64,000 nt of DNA from Lytechinus pictus (lineage: Eukaryota > Echinodermata > Echinoidea > Temnopleuroida > Toxopneustidae), in contig NC_087253.1 in assembly GCF_037042905.1 (NCBI RefSeq), forward strand, positions 14,027,001 to 14,091,000. Direction: 5' to 3'. Numbering within the stretch: position 1 is the first letter of the stretch; each line of letters starts with the position of its first letter. Under the pieces are notes generated by a model. The model did no database searches and was not told the DNA's origin. It saw only the letters and a program-made list of their open reading frames with translations. Made by a program: the position numbers and the translations under genes. Of the stretch, positions 1-13,100 are shown in pieces.

Positions 1-900
1 AAAGAGAAGCGATTCAAACAGAGTATGATATTGCGTTTACATTCCCTTTGATTCATATTATTTTGATTCCCTTTCAACAATCTACTTCTTTCTTTATTTC
101 TTCTCTCTCCTCCATGCCCCCCTTCCCTTTCTTGGGGCGGCGGGGGTGGGGGGGGGGGGTATCGGATATGAGAAAGCCTGCAGTTTAGGTGTTATGGCAC
201 ACTCGGACAAGTTCAATTTAGTGGCCTAGTAGGTCCATTGGTAAATTGCCAAGTCGTCGACTGCCAAGTGCCAACTTGCACTCACCACATGGTCTGATTT
301 AATTTAGTCCATATCCATTCCGTCCATCAATATTTCGTCGAACAACTATTTGGTCCAGTATCCAATTCATTTTCATTCATTTTGCACAATAGCACGTTGT
401 CCAATTAGACCAAATGGTATATGGACTGAATGGCTATTGGACCAACTGGTTACTAGACGATAGTGGATGAACATAATTATGGTAGACTTTAATGATAGTA
501 GGCGAGTTGGCAATTTGACGATTTGGCATCAGACGAAATGGAAGTAAACTGATCCATGGACTTATATAGTATCACACCGGTATAGATAAAGAGGTACAAA
601 AGTGGAAACGATGCCCGACGGACATGCGCATATCCAGGATTTTGCACCACGAGGGGGTCACTATTTTTGCGCCCCTGTGAACTTTTCGGAAAATTGCACC
701 CCGACCCGACCACTCAGGCAATCAAAGTGCCTAAATGCATTTTGAATTGTCTTATTCCACAACCACGTGAAAAAGGCAATCGAAGACCATTTTTTTTAAT
801 GTGTCCATAGTGTGTCCATGTAAAAAAAGATCAAAGTTGTATCCACTTCTTGAAAAGAATAAATGCGACCAGAAAGCATAGAATTTTTAAGCGTTTTGGG
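1..900. other. No gene; degenerate GTCCAAT-type minisatellite and G-tract
   Basis: A C/G homopolymer stretch lies at about 133-160. From about 215 to 545 short phrases such as ggtccattgg, ttagtccat and attggaccaactggt recur with irregular ~17-20 bp spacing. The same type of repeat is at 63540-63750. No coding evidence was found. Confidence 0.5.
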
Positions 901-1074
901 GTTTCAATTTAGTTCAACTTTTCATCAGAGTGGTAGACCATATTAAAATTATGTGCGGGAGCTGTAATTTCTTAACCGGGGCTAGATCCAGCTTTCGCCA
1001 ATAGGGGAGGGGGATATTTTCATCTGTTTTCCGATCAAACATTCTACGCTTTTTGCAACCGTGAACATGATATG

Positions 1075-2180
1075 TATATGAATTATTTAAACAATTATTA
1101 TTGATACGAGCGCGAAACGTGAGCTGAATTTTTTTTATATTCTGACCTAAAATTTGAGGGGAAAAAAATCTATGAGCACTTTTGGCAATCAAGAACAGGA
1201 TGAGTATCTATCAACATTTTATGCGATCACGAAGTGCGAACTGACAATTTTTGAATTCCCAATCCAACACTGGACATCATAAGCACTTTTTATAACCATG
1301 AACAGGATGGGTATATAGCTAAATAATTAATGCGAGCGCTAAGCGCGAGTTCAAATTTTTTGATATTCAGACCTCGTAAATTTGTGCGAGTGCGAAGCGC
1401 GAGCTTAAAAAGTGATTGATATTTTGACCTAAAATGTGGACATTCTAAGCACTTTTGGTAATCATGAACAGGATTGTCATCTAACTAAACATTGATGCGT
1501 CCGCAAAGAGCGAGATGAAATTTTTTTCATATTCTTACCTAAAATTTGGACATTTGAGTAAGCATTTTCGGTTATCATGAAAAGGATGATCAGTAACAAA
1601 ACATTTTATGCGATCACAAAGTGCGAACTGACAATTTTTGAATTCCCAATCCAACACTGGACATCATAAGCACTTTTTATAACCATGAACAGGATGGGTA
1701 TATAGCTAAATAATTAATGCGAGCGCTAAGCGCGAGTTCAAAATTTTTGATATTCAGACCTCGTAAATTTGTGCGAGTGCGAAGCGCGAGCTTAAAAAGT
1801 GATTGATATTTTGACCTAAAATGTGGACATTCTAAGCACTTTTGGTAATCATGAACAGGATTGTCATCTAACTAAACATTGATGCGTCCGCAAAGAGCGA
1901 GATGAAATTTTTTTCATATTCTTACCTAAAATTTGGACATTTGAGTAAGCATTTTCGGTTATCATGAAAAGGATGATCAGTAACAAAACAGTTTATGCGA
2001 GCGCGAAGCGCGAGCTGAATAAAAATCTATATATTTTGATACAAAGTCAGACATTCTAAGCACTTATCTTACCATGAACAGGATCGCCACCTTACTAAAC
2101 AATTAATGCGAAGAGTAGGATGAATTTGTTTTTATATTCTGATCTAAAATTAGGACTTTCTAGGCACTTTTGGTAATCAT
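1075..2180. repeat. Dispersed ~115-bp repeat array (GCGAGCGCGAAGCGCGAGC family)
   Basis: Units combine a GC-rich palindrome-like core (variants of GCGAGCGCGAAGCGCGAGC), a phrase like gatattcagacctaaaat, then gacattctaagcactttt and atcatgaacaggat. At least seven units occur. Within the array a segment is duplicated at a 387-bp offset (about 1217-1600 and 1604-1987) with near identity, so the duplication is recent. Related units occur at 3440-3790, 52600-53120, 59700-60700 and 61410-61470. Confidence 0.8.
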
Positions 2181-2204
2181 GAACATGATTGGTAATTGAT
2201 GGGA

Positions 2205-2700
2205 GCAAACATGAGTTTGGCACCCCCTCCCCTCCCTAGGTAAATTGAACCTGAATTTGATGCACCGAGACAAATATCAAATTGGCGTGTGGTGAATATC
2301 CATTCGGCACCCCCTAGGTTGAACATCAATTCGGCGCCCCTATATGTCAAACAGCAACTCGACAACCGTATATAGAAACAAATTATTCGGCGCCCCATCC
2401 CCAAGGTTAAACATCATTTCGGTGCCCTTCGGTGCCCCTATGTCGAACATCTATACGGCGCCCCGAGGTAAAACATTAATTCGCCCCCCCCCCCCTAGGA
2501 TGAAGATCAATTTGGCACATCCTAGGTCGAACATCAATTCGGCGCCCCTAAGCAAAACATAAATTCGGCACCCGCTATATACATACTCTAGGTTGAACAT
2601 CAATTCGGCGCATCCACCCCCCCCCCCCCCCATGTCAAACAGCAATTCGTCAACCCCTTTTCTTTCCTTCCCTTTTCTCCCTATTTTGGCGCCCCCGAAT
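2205..2700. repeat. Minisatellite with TTGAACATCAATTCGGCGCCCC-type units
   Basis: Degenerate tandem units of roughly 30-45 bp contain aacatcaattcggcgcccc, interspersed with C-runs. Short open frames on both strands here are by-products of the repeat. Confidence 0.75.
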
Positions 2701-2709
2701 ACGCACATG

Positions 2710-3002
2710 GTAGAGCTACGGATATAGAGAAATAAGGACAAAGATGTAATGAAAATATAAAAACTCTTGAAATACTTTACGTTTTCTAGGCAAACAAGAA
2801 TCCAAACTCCAAAGCGTATAATAACGTCCGGCTGAATAGACCTCCATTTGCATCCTGTTTGATATGCTTTCCTGTAAGTTCCATTGTGGGCAAAATAAAG
2901 GGCAAAAGTAAGTCTGCTTTCTTTGAGAGGGTGTAAATGATGATATATTCAAATACCAGCGAGTGCCATAGGTGACGGAATCATAGGCGACGGAACGTAT
3001 TT

Positions 3003-3033
<31 letters not shown>

Positions 3034-3200
3034 GGGGGGGGGGGGACAAAGCGAAAAAAGGCACTTATATGCAAAAAATTGCATTTTTTATGCAAACTTA
3101 TATTTTCACCATGAGATTATCATCTGTGTTAAGTAGTTGTGCGTTTTGTAGTAATTAAATTGAGCAAAACCTTTTTAAAGTCTTTTCTGATTGATAAAAT
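2710..3200. other. No gene; contains a T-run/G-run junction
   Basis: Unassigned DNA. A run of about 27 T followed directly by about 12 G lies at 3007-3045. A 122-aa minus frame across it encodes a poly-Lys/Pro stretch and matches nothing I recognise. Confidence 0.4.
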
Positions 3201-3224
3201 ATCTATTTAGGCTTTATTTTTCCG

Positions 3225-3830
3225 GGAGCGAGCGTAGCAAGCAAACAGTTTGAACATTTTCAAATCTGAAGTTGTGAAACTCGCCGCTTTTTGGTCAAAT
3301 CGCGCAAATTATTGTTAAAAGAGCATTCTTGCGAGGTGTTAAGAGCGCAAATCGCGAGCTATAAATTCTAGACATTGCTTGTACTAACATGACTAATAAG
3401 ACATGAAAATCAAACATTCCGAGCAATTTTGTTATGAAAAAGATGTGCATCTAATTGAAGAATGGACGCGAGCGCGATATTCCAACCAGAAAACTGGACA
3501 TTCTAAGCACTTTTTTAACCCAAGAACTTAATTGTGTGTCTTAATAAATAATAATTGATGCGAAGCGCGGCGAGCCGAAAATTTGTAATATTTCAACCTG
3601 AAAACTGGATATTCTAAGCAGTTTGAAACCAAGAACATAATGTGTACCTTTGATGCGAGCGGAAAGCGCGAGCTGAAGATTTGTGACATTTAAACCTGAA
3701 AATTGAACATTATAAGCACAAGTTGTAACCAAAACAAAGTGAGTGCCTTCCTAAAAAATAAATGATGTGGGCGCGAAGCGCGAGCCAAAAATTTTGTGAT
3801 TTCCAACCTAAAATGTATCGTTTGACTTCA
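3225..3830. repeat. Second array of the GCGAGCGCGAAGCGCGAGC repeat family
   Basis: Diverged units share the cores gcgagcgcga, gcgagcggaaagcgcgagctg and gggcgcgaagcgcgagcc with flanking gacattctaagcac and accaagaac phrases. Degeneracy is greater than in the 1075-2180 array. Confidence 0.7.
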
Positions 3831-3839
3831 AAAAGGGTA

Positions 3840-6540
3840 TTTTATTTTGAAAAGGGACATTCATGTACATCATTTTGAAATAAGTGCACTCTCCATTTAA
3901 AAAAGGCATTTTTTCCTACTGGGATTTTTTTATGTATAGGGGGTTAAGTGCCCCTGCCGCCCCCCGGTTCCGCCGCCCCTGCTGCTAATATAGCCTCGGG
4001 TTATAATTTTTATCTAAGTTCAAACTGGTATTAACAAAAATATGTTGGTATGACTGCATTTTATAACGATGGTTTTCTTTAAAATATATATTTTTTACCA
4101 TTTCGATCCATCACATTTTTGCATTTTTTTGTCCGTCGATATGCCCAGCGCTGAGAGGTCATGCCAAAACGTGATTTTGCATGAAGTACATTCTCTGAAC
4201 CATCATCGGAACTTCGGAATCACACAGAGATGGAAGACCCCTTCCCCCAAATAGTTCCGCCTAGCTGTATGTCCTCGAATATATATATATATATTTAATA
4301 AGACATCAGAAATGCGAAACACAAATTCACGAGTAATGCAGTTTTTGCAATAAAATTTGCAATTTTATTATATATATATCACCATGATAAGTACGTAATT
4401 TTATTATCCGAGCACATGCAGCCGACCGAGGAGGAGTGGGTGGAGGGAGAGGCACCTAGGAGACGTCATACTTGTTCTTGTTCAGTATACTACCATAACA
4501 AGTTGAAAAGAAAAATGCAAAGAGAAACTTGGAGGGGGATCGATGTTACATGGTTATAACATACAGATCTACGCACCGATATCATAGGCGGATCCAGGAG
4601 GCCGACGTTACGCCCCCCCCCCCCCCCCGATATTGGCGGCGCAAAGTAATATGAACGAAAGCAGAGGGGGGGGGGTGACAAAATATAAGAGGAAGAATGA
4701 ATAAAAAAAGGTGAGGGGAATTCAGACTTGGGGAGGGGTGGGAGCCAATCATGTCACTACACAAGTATAAAAACAATTTAGCCCGCGCTTTGTGTTCGCA
4801 TTGCCTGTTCGATGGAACATATATTCATCTATACCAATTCATTTATTGATTTATTCATTCAGTCATGGTTAAACAGGTTCACAAGTTCAGAGTTATTAGT
4901 ATATAAAATCATAGTAACAAGTACAATGACAAGGTATAATTCATATCGAAATAGTATGAGACATAAAGAAATATTAACTGATCAATGTAATACAAAACAC
5001 GGAAACATTGTTGAAGGGCTTATAGTAAAACGAACAAGGGAACTAAATAGGCCTTTACTTATTCAAATTTTTGAGCACCTTATCCGTCAGTGTGCATCTT
5101 AATTGTTTAATGATCATATTGCTCAGATCAATTTTCAGGACACAATATACACAGTCCGAAAATAATACCTCACGCTCGCATTTTTTATAGGGTTTAGTAC
5201 TGTTACGACTATAGATTCCAACAAAAACTAGCTTTGAGCTGCCGATCGATCGGGAAAAATGTGGATGAAAATATTGTTCACCCCGGCCCCGTTATTAGTG
5301 AAAGCTGGATCCGCCCCAGAATATATTGTTTAAAAAAAAAGGCATAGGCCACGCGGTATTTGTCATTTTTTTGTGATAAATACATTGAGGCAGTATATTG
5401 ACAAATAATCACTGGAAGAGAAAGAGCATCTTATAGGCCTATATAACGCACAAAGCAAAATAATGAAGAATGGCGGCAAAGCTAGTTCAATACAAAATGA
5501 TTTCCTTTTCCTTTAAAAAAAATGTTACAACACGTTATAATAATGAACAAATCAAAATACAGAACCTGAAGAAATTGATAACGATTCAGTGAATCGGAAT
5601 CGAAACAAAAATGCGTATGTAAATATAATTATAAAATAGAAATAAAAAACGGGGAAAAAAATAAGAATAGCCCTTTCACAAGCAACCATAATTCTCCCTC
5701 CCTTCATACCCTGGACAAGTAAAGAAAAAAAAATACAGCTAGAGAAACGAAGCAAAGATGAAAAGCAAGGAAAGGGAAGGAAGCCGTCTCTCGGTACCTG
5801 GTACTCTGCCCAGATATCAAGATGTACGTCTAGGACCTATTCTCCGCGATTTGAAAAACAACGTGCATAACATCACAATTATTATGATGGTCATTTAAAA
5901 AAGTTCCTTGGTTGTTTCCAAGTTATTTAATTTGCCGTCGAGGGACTGCGCGAATGCACACGCTCCTACAGGATATGAATGAAAAAGTCGCAAACAGACT
6001 CCGCCGTTCAATCCGATACTGTACTGTATAGCCGGTATACAGATCGGCACGTGAGACAAGCGCAGAGGCGATGGATATGAATATTCATGAGCAGGTATTG
6101 ATGTCATTTGGTCTCAAGGTGGCGCTCTTCATTTTTTATATCAATTTCAAAATCTGCATCAAAAGAAAGCTCACTTGGCAAAATTTCTCTTCTTTATATA
6201 TTTTTTTGAGAATAAAAACAGTTCTTTTGGCCAATGCAATACATTTTATGGACTCAGAACTTGTTTATGAGTATTTTGAAAAGCGAAGAGTGAAATCTAA
6301 AAGAAAGTTTTGAAATAAACCAATGTCACAATTTACCTTTAATTCTTTCAATTTTATTTATTCATTCACATGTTTTTTCATTCACCCATTCATTCATATA
6401 TTCATTCATTTGTTTGTTCTTTTGTTCTTTTGTTTGTTCCTTCATTCATTCTTTCTTTTCTGTCTCTCTCTCTTTCATCCATCCATTTCAGAGCTATTTT
6501 GTGACAACTAATACTTTGATTTTTTTTGTCATCCCTATTT
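3840..6540. other. Unassigned DNA with scattered repeat ends; no exon recognised
   Basis: A hAT-like repeat end with a CGGATCCAGG phrase and C-run lies near 4590-4630. A TTCA/TTTG-rich low-complexity tract lies at 6335-6480. Around 6071-6090 the palindrome ATGAATATTCAT occurs. The 5' exons of the tetraspanin could be here, but none is convincing. Confidence 0.35.
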
Positions 6541-6554
6541 GATTTTATCCTCAG

Positions 6555-6629
6555 TACGTTTTCTTCTTGGTTGTTATTTTCATCATTGAGCTTGCTGCTG
6601 GTTGTGTCGCCCTCTATTTCTACGTAAAG
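6555..6629 (+). CDS. Tetraspanin exon (TM3)
   Basis: 75 nt, 25 codons, phase 0 on both sides. The acceptor is ...ttttatcctcag and the donor is gtaagt. It encodes the hydrophobic TM3 segment ending YFYVK. It is the most 5' exon of this gene recognised in the window. Confidence 0.88.
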
Positions 6630-7086
6630 GTAAGTGAATTTAATCGAAAATAGAGTTGGTAGAATATATATGTAGGGAATACAGGCCTGCCAACCCAGGG
6701 GTGTGAGTGGTCACAAATAAAAAGATCTGAAAAAAGCTGAAGAGTGTTGAAAAAGTCTGAAATAGAAAGAGCTCCCATACTTTTTGTACAGAGGAAGGCC
6801 AAAAATAAGCTGAAATTAAGCTGAAAATCAAAACGAAAAAAATCTGAACTCTCACACCCCTGCCAACTACTCCTTTTTTCCAGGAGTTACCCCGTTTAAA
6901 AGAAATGTATCCACTGAAATGAGGAGCACTCCGTTTTACATTTATTTAAGATAAATATAAATCGGCCCATATATGTATTTGTTTAGTGGGGTATGGGTGT
7001 AAGAGTATTATAGTTTTCAACACTTGTAATTTCTCAATTTTTGTCTCACCTGCATAGCAGAGTGAGACTATAGGCGCCGCTTTTCC

Positions 7087-7117
<31 letters not shown>

Positions 7118-10100
7118 GCGTCAACACCAAATCTTAACCTGAGGTTAAGTTTTTGAAATGACAGCATAACTTAGAAAGTATATGGACCTAGTTCATGAAA
7201 CTTGGCCATAAGGTTAATCAAGTATTACTGAACATCCTGCCTGAGTTTCATGTCACATGACCAAGGTCAAAGGTCATTTAGGGTCAATGAACTTAGACCA
7301 TGTTGGGGGAATCAACATCAAAATCTTAACCTAAGGTTAAGTTTTTGAAATGTCATCATAACTTATAAAATATATGGACCTAGTTCATGAAACTTATACA
7401 TAAGGTTAATCAAGTATCACTGAACATCCTGCATGAGTTTCACATCACATGACCAAGGTCAAAGGTCATTTAGGGTCAATGAACTTTGGCCGAATTGGGG
7501 GTATCTGTTGAATTACCATCATAACTTTGAAAGTTTATGGATCTGATTCATGAAACTTGGACATAATAGTAATCAAGTATTACTGAACATCCTGTGCAAG
7601 TTTCAGGTCACATGATCAAGGTCAAAGGTCATTTAGGGTCAATGAACTTTGGCCAAATTGGGGTATTTGTTGAATTACAGCCATAAATTTGAAAGTGTGT
7701 TGGTCTAGTTCATAAAACTTGGACATAATAGTAATCAAGTATCACTGAACATCCTGTGCGAGTTTCAGGTCACATGATCAAGGTCAAAGGTCATGTAAGG
7801 TCAAAGAACTTTGGCCACGTTGGGGGTATTTGTTGAATTGCCATCATATCTCTATAAGTGTATTGGTCTAGTTCATAAAACGTGGAAATAAGAGTAACCA
7901 AGTATCACTGAACATCTTGTGCGAGTTATAGTAGTTTTCAAAATCAGCACTGCTGCTATATTGAATCGCGTGATGCAGGTGAGACGGCCAGAGGCATTCC
8001 ACTTGTTAAATATAAGAATGCTAAACATGTCTTAATTAAATAAAGTGAGTGAGACGCACCTGACATCGAGCAGAAAATTTGCGTCGTGCGAGAAGGACTC
8101 CTTTTTTTTCATTTTCAAATGTTTGCAGGCCTGGGAATAATGATAAAAAACAGCTTTTAAAGATTTAAAGAAAAAGTTGATAAAGACTCTAATATTTCAC
8201 TATAACTGGATTCCGTTATTCTTCAGAAAGTGTTTGTGATTGTTCAGTGTATACGTAAGTCAGATTAGGAATGAAAGCATGCCCAATATATTTCAAGAAA
8301 CATCATAACATTTATTTATGCAGTATTGCTAAAGACAATAAGTACTGCTTAATGCTCATATCATCTGACCAGTGGCATAGGAGAGTAATGGCCACCTCAA
8401 ATTTTAAGGTGGGAGGTCGCCTCGTTCCCCCCTCCCCAAAGTGACCAAAAGTAACACAAAATCGCTCTGCATGACTGCATGTCTAACATTGATTGTGCTT
8501 GCAGCTTCAGAGGAAATGGATTTTTGGTTACTAAATATATTTTAAACTCCTTGTTTGTGTTGAAGAAATCAGCTTAAAGAAAAGTACAATTTTTGGTAAC
8601 GCTCTCAAAATGAGTTTGAACATAATCCAATAAAATTACAACCCAGGTGTTTGTATGAATGAATAAAATTATGTGCCAAGTGCTCTAGAAGAAAATGCGT
8701 AATTGCTGAGAAATGAGCAAAATAAGCACGGAATTCCATCAAATGTTGGGTATTTTTCTGAGCAATATTAATACACTGTACCACATATGCTTTTCTTTGT
8801 TTTTTTAGTGAGGTAAGATTTCATGATTTCACAAAGATCATTTTATCCTAGTGGTTATTTCCTCCCCTAAATTATTAAAATATGTTTGCTGCCCTCTGTA
8901 GACTGATGTTGAAACAGACCTGACAAGAACACTGACGAATAACTACGGAGGAAACAGCACTGCAGATGATGCCATTACAAACTCATGGGATTTCATCCAA
9001 AGACAGGTAAGTGTGATTGTACTACACGACTTTCATGAGGTTAAGATTTGATATGATTTGCTTTGATTTGAATTAATTTTTTCCACTTGCGTTTTCATTT
9101 ACATTTCATATTAACACATATATAAACAGAGAATAATTATAATTATAATACATGAAAGTAAAGAATAATTGGATTACAATGTAAATTTGAAAAGATGAAC
9201 ATGGAGATAAAATTAACAGAGTATTCAATTAAACTATATAAGTACAATGAGTTTGAGAAGAGGTTTCTACAAGAAAGAAAAGTGGTGGAAACTAAATCAA
9301 AAGCAGGGCTTGTATTTCTTAGGTCCCTTATCATTATGAATAGTATAATGACAATTGTTTTTTACAAGGCAAAACGCTTACATATCGATCTGTTTTTAGT
9401 GAATGAATTTGACATTTTTTGGGCAATTCTTTTGCGTTGTTTTTAGACATAAATTGTCCTAATTGAAAGTAAAAACAGATCGTTGACTTTCAATATTTTA
9501 TTGGCATAGAAATTTGGATTAGTGTGAGAATAAAAACCTTCTTTTGAAAGGATACAGGCTATTTTCTTTTGAAGCAAGTAACGCCTGTCAAGATTAACTT
9601 TGGAAGCGATTCCCCAAGCAAGGATACCGTAATTAAGGCTAGAATCAAAGTGGAATATATAACAGAGAGTTGAAGATGGGAAATAATATCTTAATTTGTT
9701 AATTGTTCTGATATTTCTTGAAATAGTTTAGCATATGCTGTCAATGTGAAATTTCCAAGATAATTTTTCATATATCGTCATTCCTAAAAATTTAGTGGAG
9801 GTGACTTTCTCAAGAATGGTGTCGTCAATGATTAAGTCGCCTGGGAGATTGCTAATAGAATTGCTAAAAAGCATAAATTTGGTTTTAAGAAGATTGATTG
9901 ACAATTTGTTTGATTTGATCCATTGTGAAATATTTATTAGTGCCGTACAAGTAGTTCTGAATACAAATACAAATATGTTTGAGTTATCTGCAAACAAAAT
10001 GAACGAAAGTAAGCAAGAACGATTGTGAATCTCATTGATATTTATACAAATTAAGAGAAGTGAAGGTCTGAGTAAACTTCCCTGAGGAACTCCACAGTTA

Positions 10101-13100
10101 AGACTTCGTTTGTGGGAATTTTCATCATTAAGAGAAACAAATTGTTTTCTATCAAAAAGATAATTTTGAAACCACTCCAAGTATTAATCACTGTTCTTCA
10201 AATTGGCAACAAATATTAGTTTCATACTAAAATAAGGAATATGGATATCATGACTCAAAGTAAATGATAGTATATAGTATATAAGTTCTTACTAAAAGTT
10301 GCCAATTGGCATTTTAAATAGTGATTTTGTTGTTTCATTGTGTTGCCAATTTGAAGTGTGTAATGATGTATTCAGGAGCAACCCTGCATATTGAAATGAA
10401 TATTAGCGGCTTCCCGCAAGAACGGACTTTGGTAATTTTTACAGTTATTTTTTATTTTAAATATTAAAATGGTACATCGTAGGCTATTCAATGATGCATA
10501 AATTCCCAATTTAGGTTTCTATATGGCTTTAAATACTGGTTAATTAGTCGCCAAACCAGTCTCGTAACGTAGGATAATGCCCATAATACAGCTGGAAAGT
10601 TTGCGTACTTCATTGTTAAAACTCATAGATTCCTGTATATCTTTAATAATTTTCAACTCTTTTTTATAATGATATTATTTTTTTTAATAATTAAAAAAAA
10701 TACTTTCCGCCTATTTCTAAAATGATCTCTAGCTGTTGTATTAGGATACTTTTCCAGATACTTTGATTCAACTTTTAAGGTGTTTTGCTACTGATTTTCA
10801 CCCATTTTTTTGGTGATTTTTATATGACAGTTTGACTGCTGTGGAGTGAAGGGGAATGCCAGTGAAGCTGTTCGCATGTATGGGATGAGTACATGGTATG
10901 CCAATCAGACGGATACAACCAAAGACATTGTTCCTCTGTCTTGCTGTAAAAACGAAGAGATGGCTGATGCTTGCCAACATGCTACCGGCAGCTACGCCAC
11001 TTACATCTATGACCAGGTAATGTATGGTGTTTCATTTGTAAAAAAATGAGCAGAAGAAAAATGATAGGGGTAATGTGCGCAAGTGTCAATTTCATAAACA
11101 TAGTAAATAGCAAGATTTTGCTGAAGTGTTCCAAAGTGCCACTGACATCAGTGACTATTTATGGTGTTTCAAAAGTAAAAAATAATCAGGGAAAAGGATG
11201 GGATCGAACCCATGTCCCTCAGATTGCAAGAGGAGAGTCATAACCACTAGACCACGACTCCCCCACAAGGGGAAGGGGGGATCGAGGGCAATTTTTAGTA
11301 GATCTTGTCTTGTAGTACATACCAAGACAGGGCCAACTCTTGCCAACATGCTACTGGAAGCTATGCCACTTTACATCTATGATCAGGTGTGATGTCTTGA
11401 AAGGATATGTTGTATATGTGGGGTAAAGGTTTGGGGCAGTGATGTCAAATGACCCTTGACAGCAGAGACAGAGACTCCCAGCTCTCCGTTTTCAGCTGGA
11501 GATCTCCTGCTTTGGACCCTTTTAAATATGATCCCCTGCTCTCCCCTTAAGTTTAAGTTTTCCCCACCCTAGCTTCACTTTCCTCTTTTTCTTCCCATGC
11601 CAGAAAGAAATGAATCATCGCTGTTTATGAAGTGAATAATTGCTTGAAAGGAAAACAGATTAGTCAGAGGAGGGCAATTCAATAAAGCAATCAAACTTTT
11701 ATACTGACGACCCCCATTTTGCTCCTTTTTATCCGCAGTTCATGAACTGATAAAGCCATGGGAATTTGAGAACTTGATATCTTTTCATGTGAACTAAAAA
11801 ACAGAGAAAAATCATTTCAGGTAGCTCCCATGTATAGGGAATCTGGGGCCCAGTTTCACAAAACTTGTTACAATAAAAAATATGCAATAACAGTTAAAAG
11901 CCACTGAAATCCTTCCATTTGATTGGCTGATTATAAACTTGTTATAGAAATTGTTCATTTGTTACGATAACAAGTCTTTATATGAAACGGAACCCAGAAG
12001 AACATTGTTCTCTGGAGTTGCTCCCAGTGGGAAAGCTGAAAGTTTGAAAAAAAGCAGCATTTTACGCCATCTTTAAATCACATGTGTCATACATTTTTTC
12101 GCAGGGCTGTTCTGAGGGTGTAAAGGGCAAGGTTGCTGAATACGGGACCGTTCTTGGAGTTATCGGAATCATCGTCGCCGTCATCCAGGTAAGATAGGCT
12201 TTAAGTTTCCATCAAATATTGTAAAAGAAAGCTCTTTTCATTGTTTAGCAAAAGATATGGAAAACATATCGTACGAAAGCAGTTATCAAGTTTTTCAAAT
12301 ATTGTAAAACAAAGCTATTTTTTGATTAGCAAAAGATATGGAAAACATTTATATTGTACAAAAGCAGTTGGAAGTTTTATTTTTACTTCAAAGCAAATCA
12401 ATGATACATCAGAGAGCTCTATAAATTTTGTCACTTTAAACATACAATACAAATCTGAGGTGAGCACAGATATTTTTCTTTTGTAATACGTGCATTTACT
12501 TATGATATACATAGTGAATCAGATATTGAATATTTAATGATTTACTAGTAACCCTATCTTGGCCAAGGGAAGGAGGGGGAAGAGAGGGCCTCAGAGGCCC
12601 CCCCTCGACGATTCTCGCAATATTTTCGCCGCATGAATTTTTTTCCCGCGCCTCTTGCTGAATTTTTACTTTCAAGTCTTGCGCATCCTTAGAGACCAAA
12701 TTTGCGACACCCAGGTATGCGGTTCCGGAATTACGCAACATTATCTTAGTGCATGTCAAGACTAAAAATTGCTCAAAACGTGATTCTGTGTACAAAGTCA
12801 ATGCAAATTGTGTTTTCAACCAAAAATTATAGATGTATAATTATTTTTAGTTTTGCTAGTCTGAATGGATTTATTTTATGCTGTTTATGGTCTCAAAAGA
12901 GTCCCCGACAAAGTTCATCCAAAAAACAATGGAAAACAAAAGGTTGAAAGAACAAAGAAATACATAAGACATTGCAAAAAACAATATAATACATAAGAAA
13001 TTGATCTGATATGGCATTTTTGTCTCGCCTGCATAGCAGAGCGAGACTATAGGCGCTGCTTTTCCGACGGCGGCGGCGTCAACATCAAATCTTAACCTAA

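Noticed and set aside
2716-3084. 122-aa frame on - with poly-Lys
   Set aside because: The frame crosses a T-run/G-run and shows no domain or splice structure.
11155-11275. Functional tRNA gene
   Set aside because: Boxes A and B are recognisable but the acceptor and anticodon stems do not pair properly.
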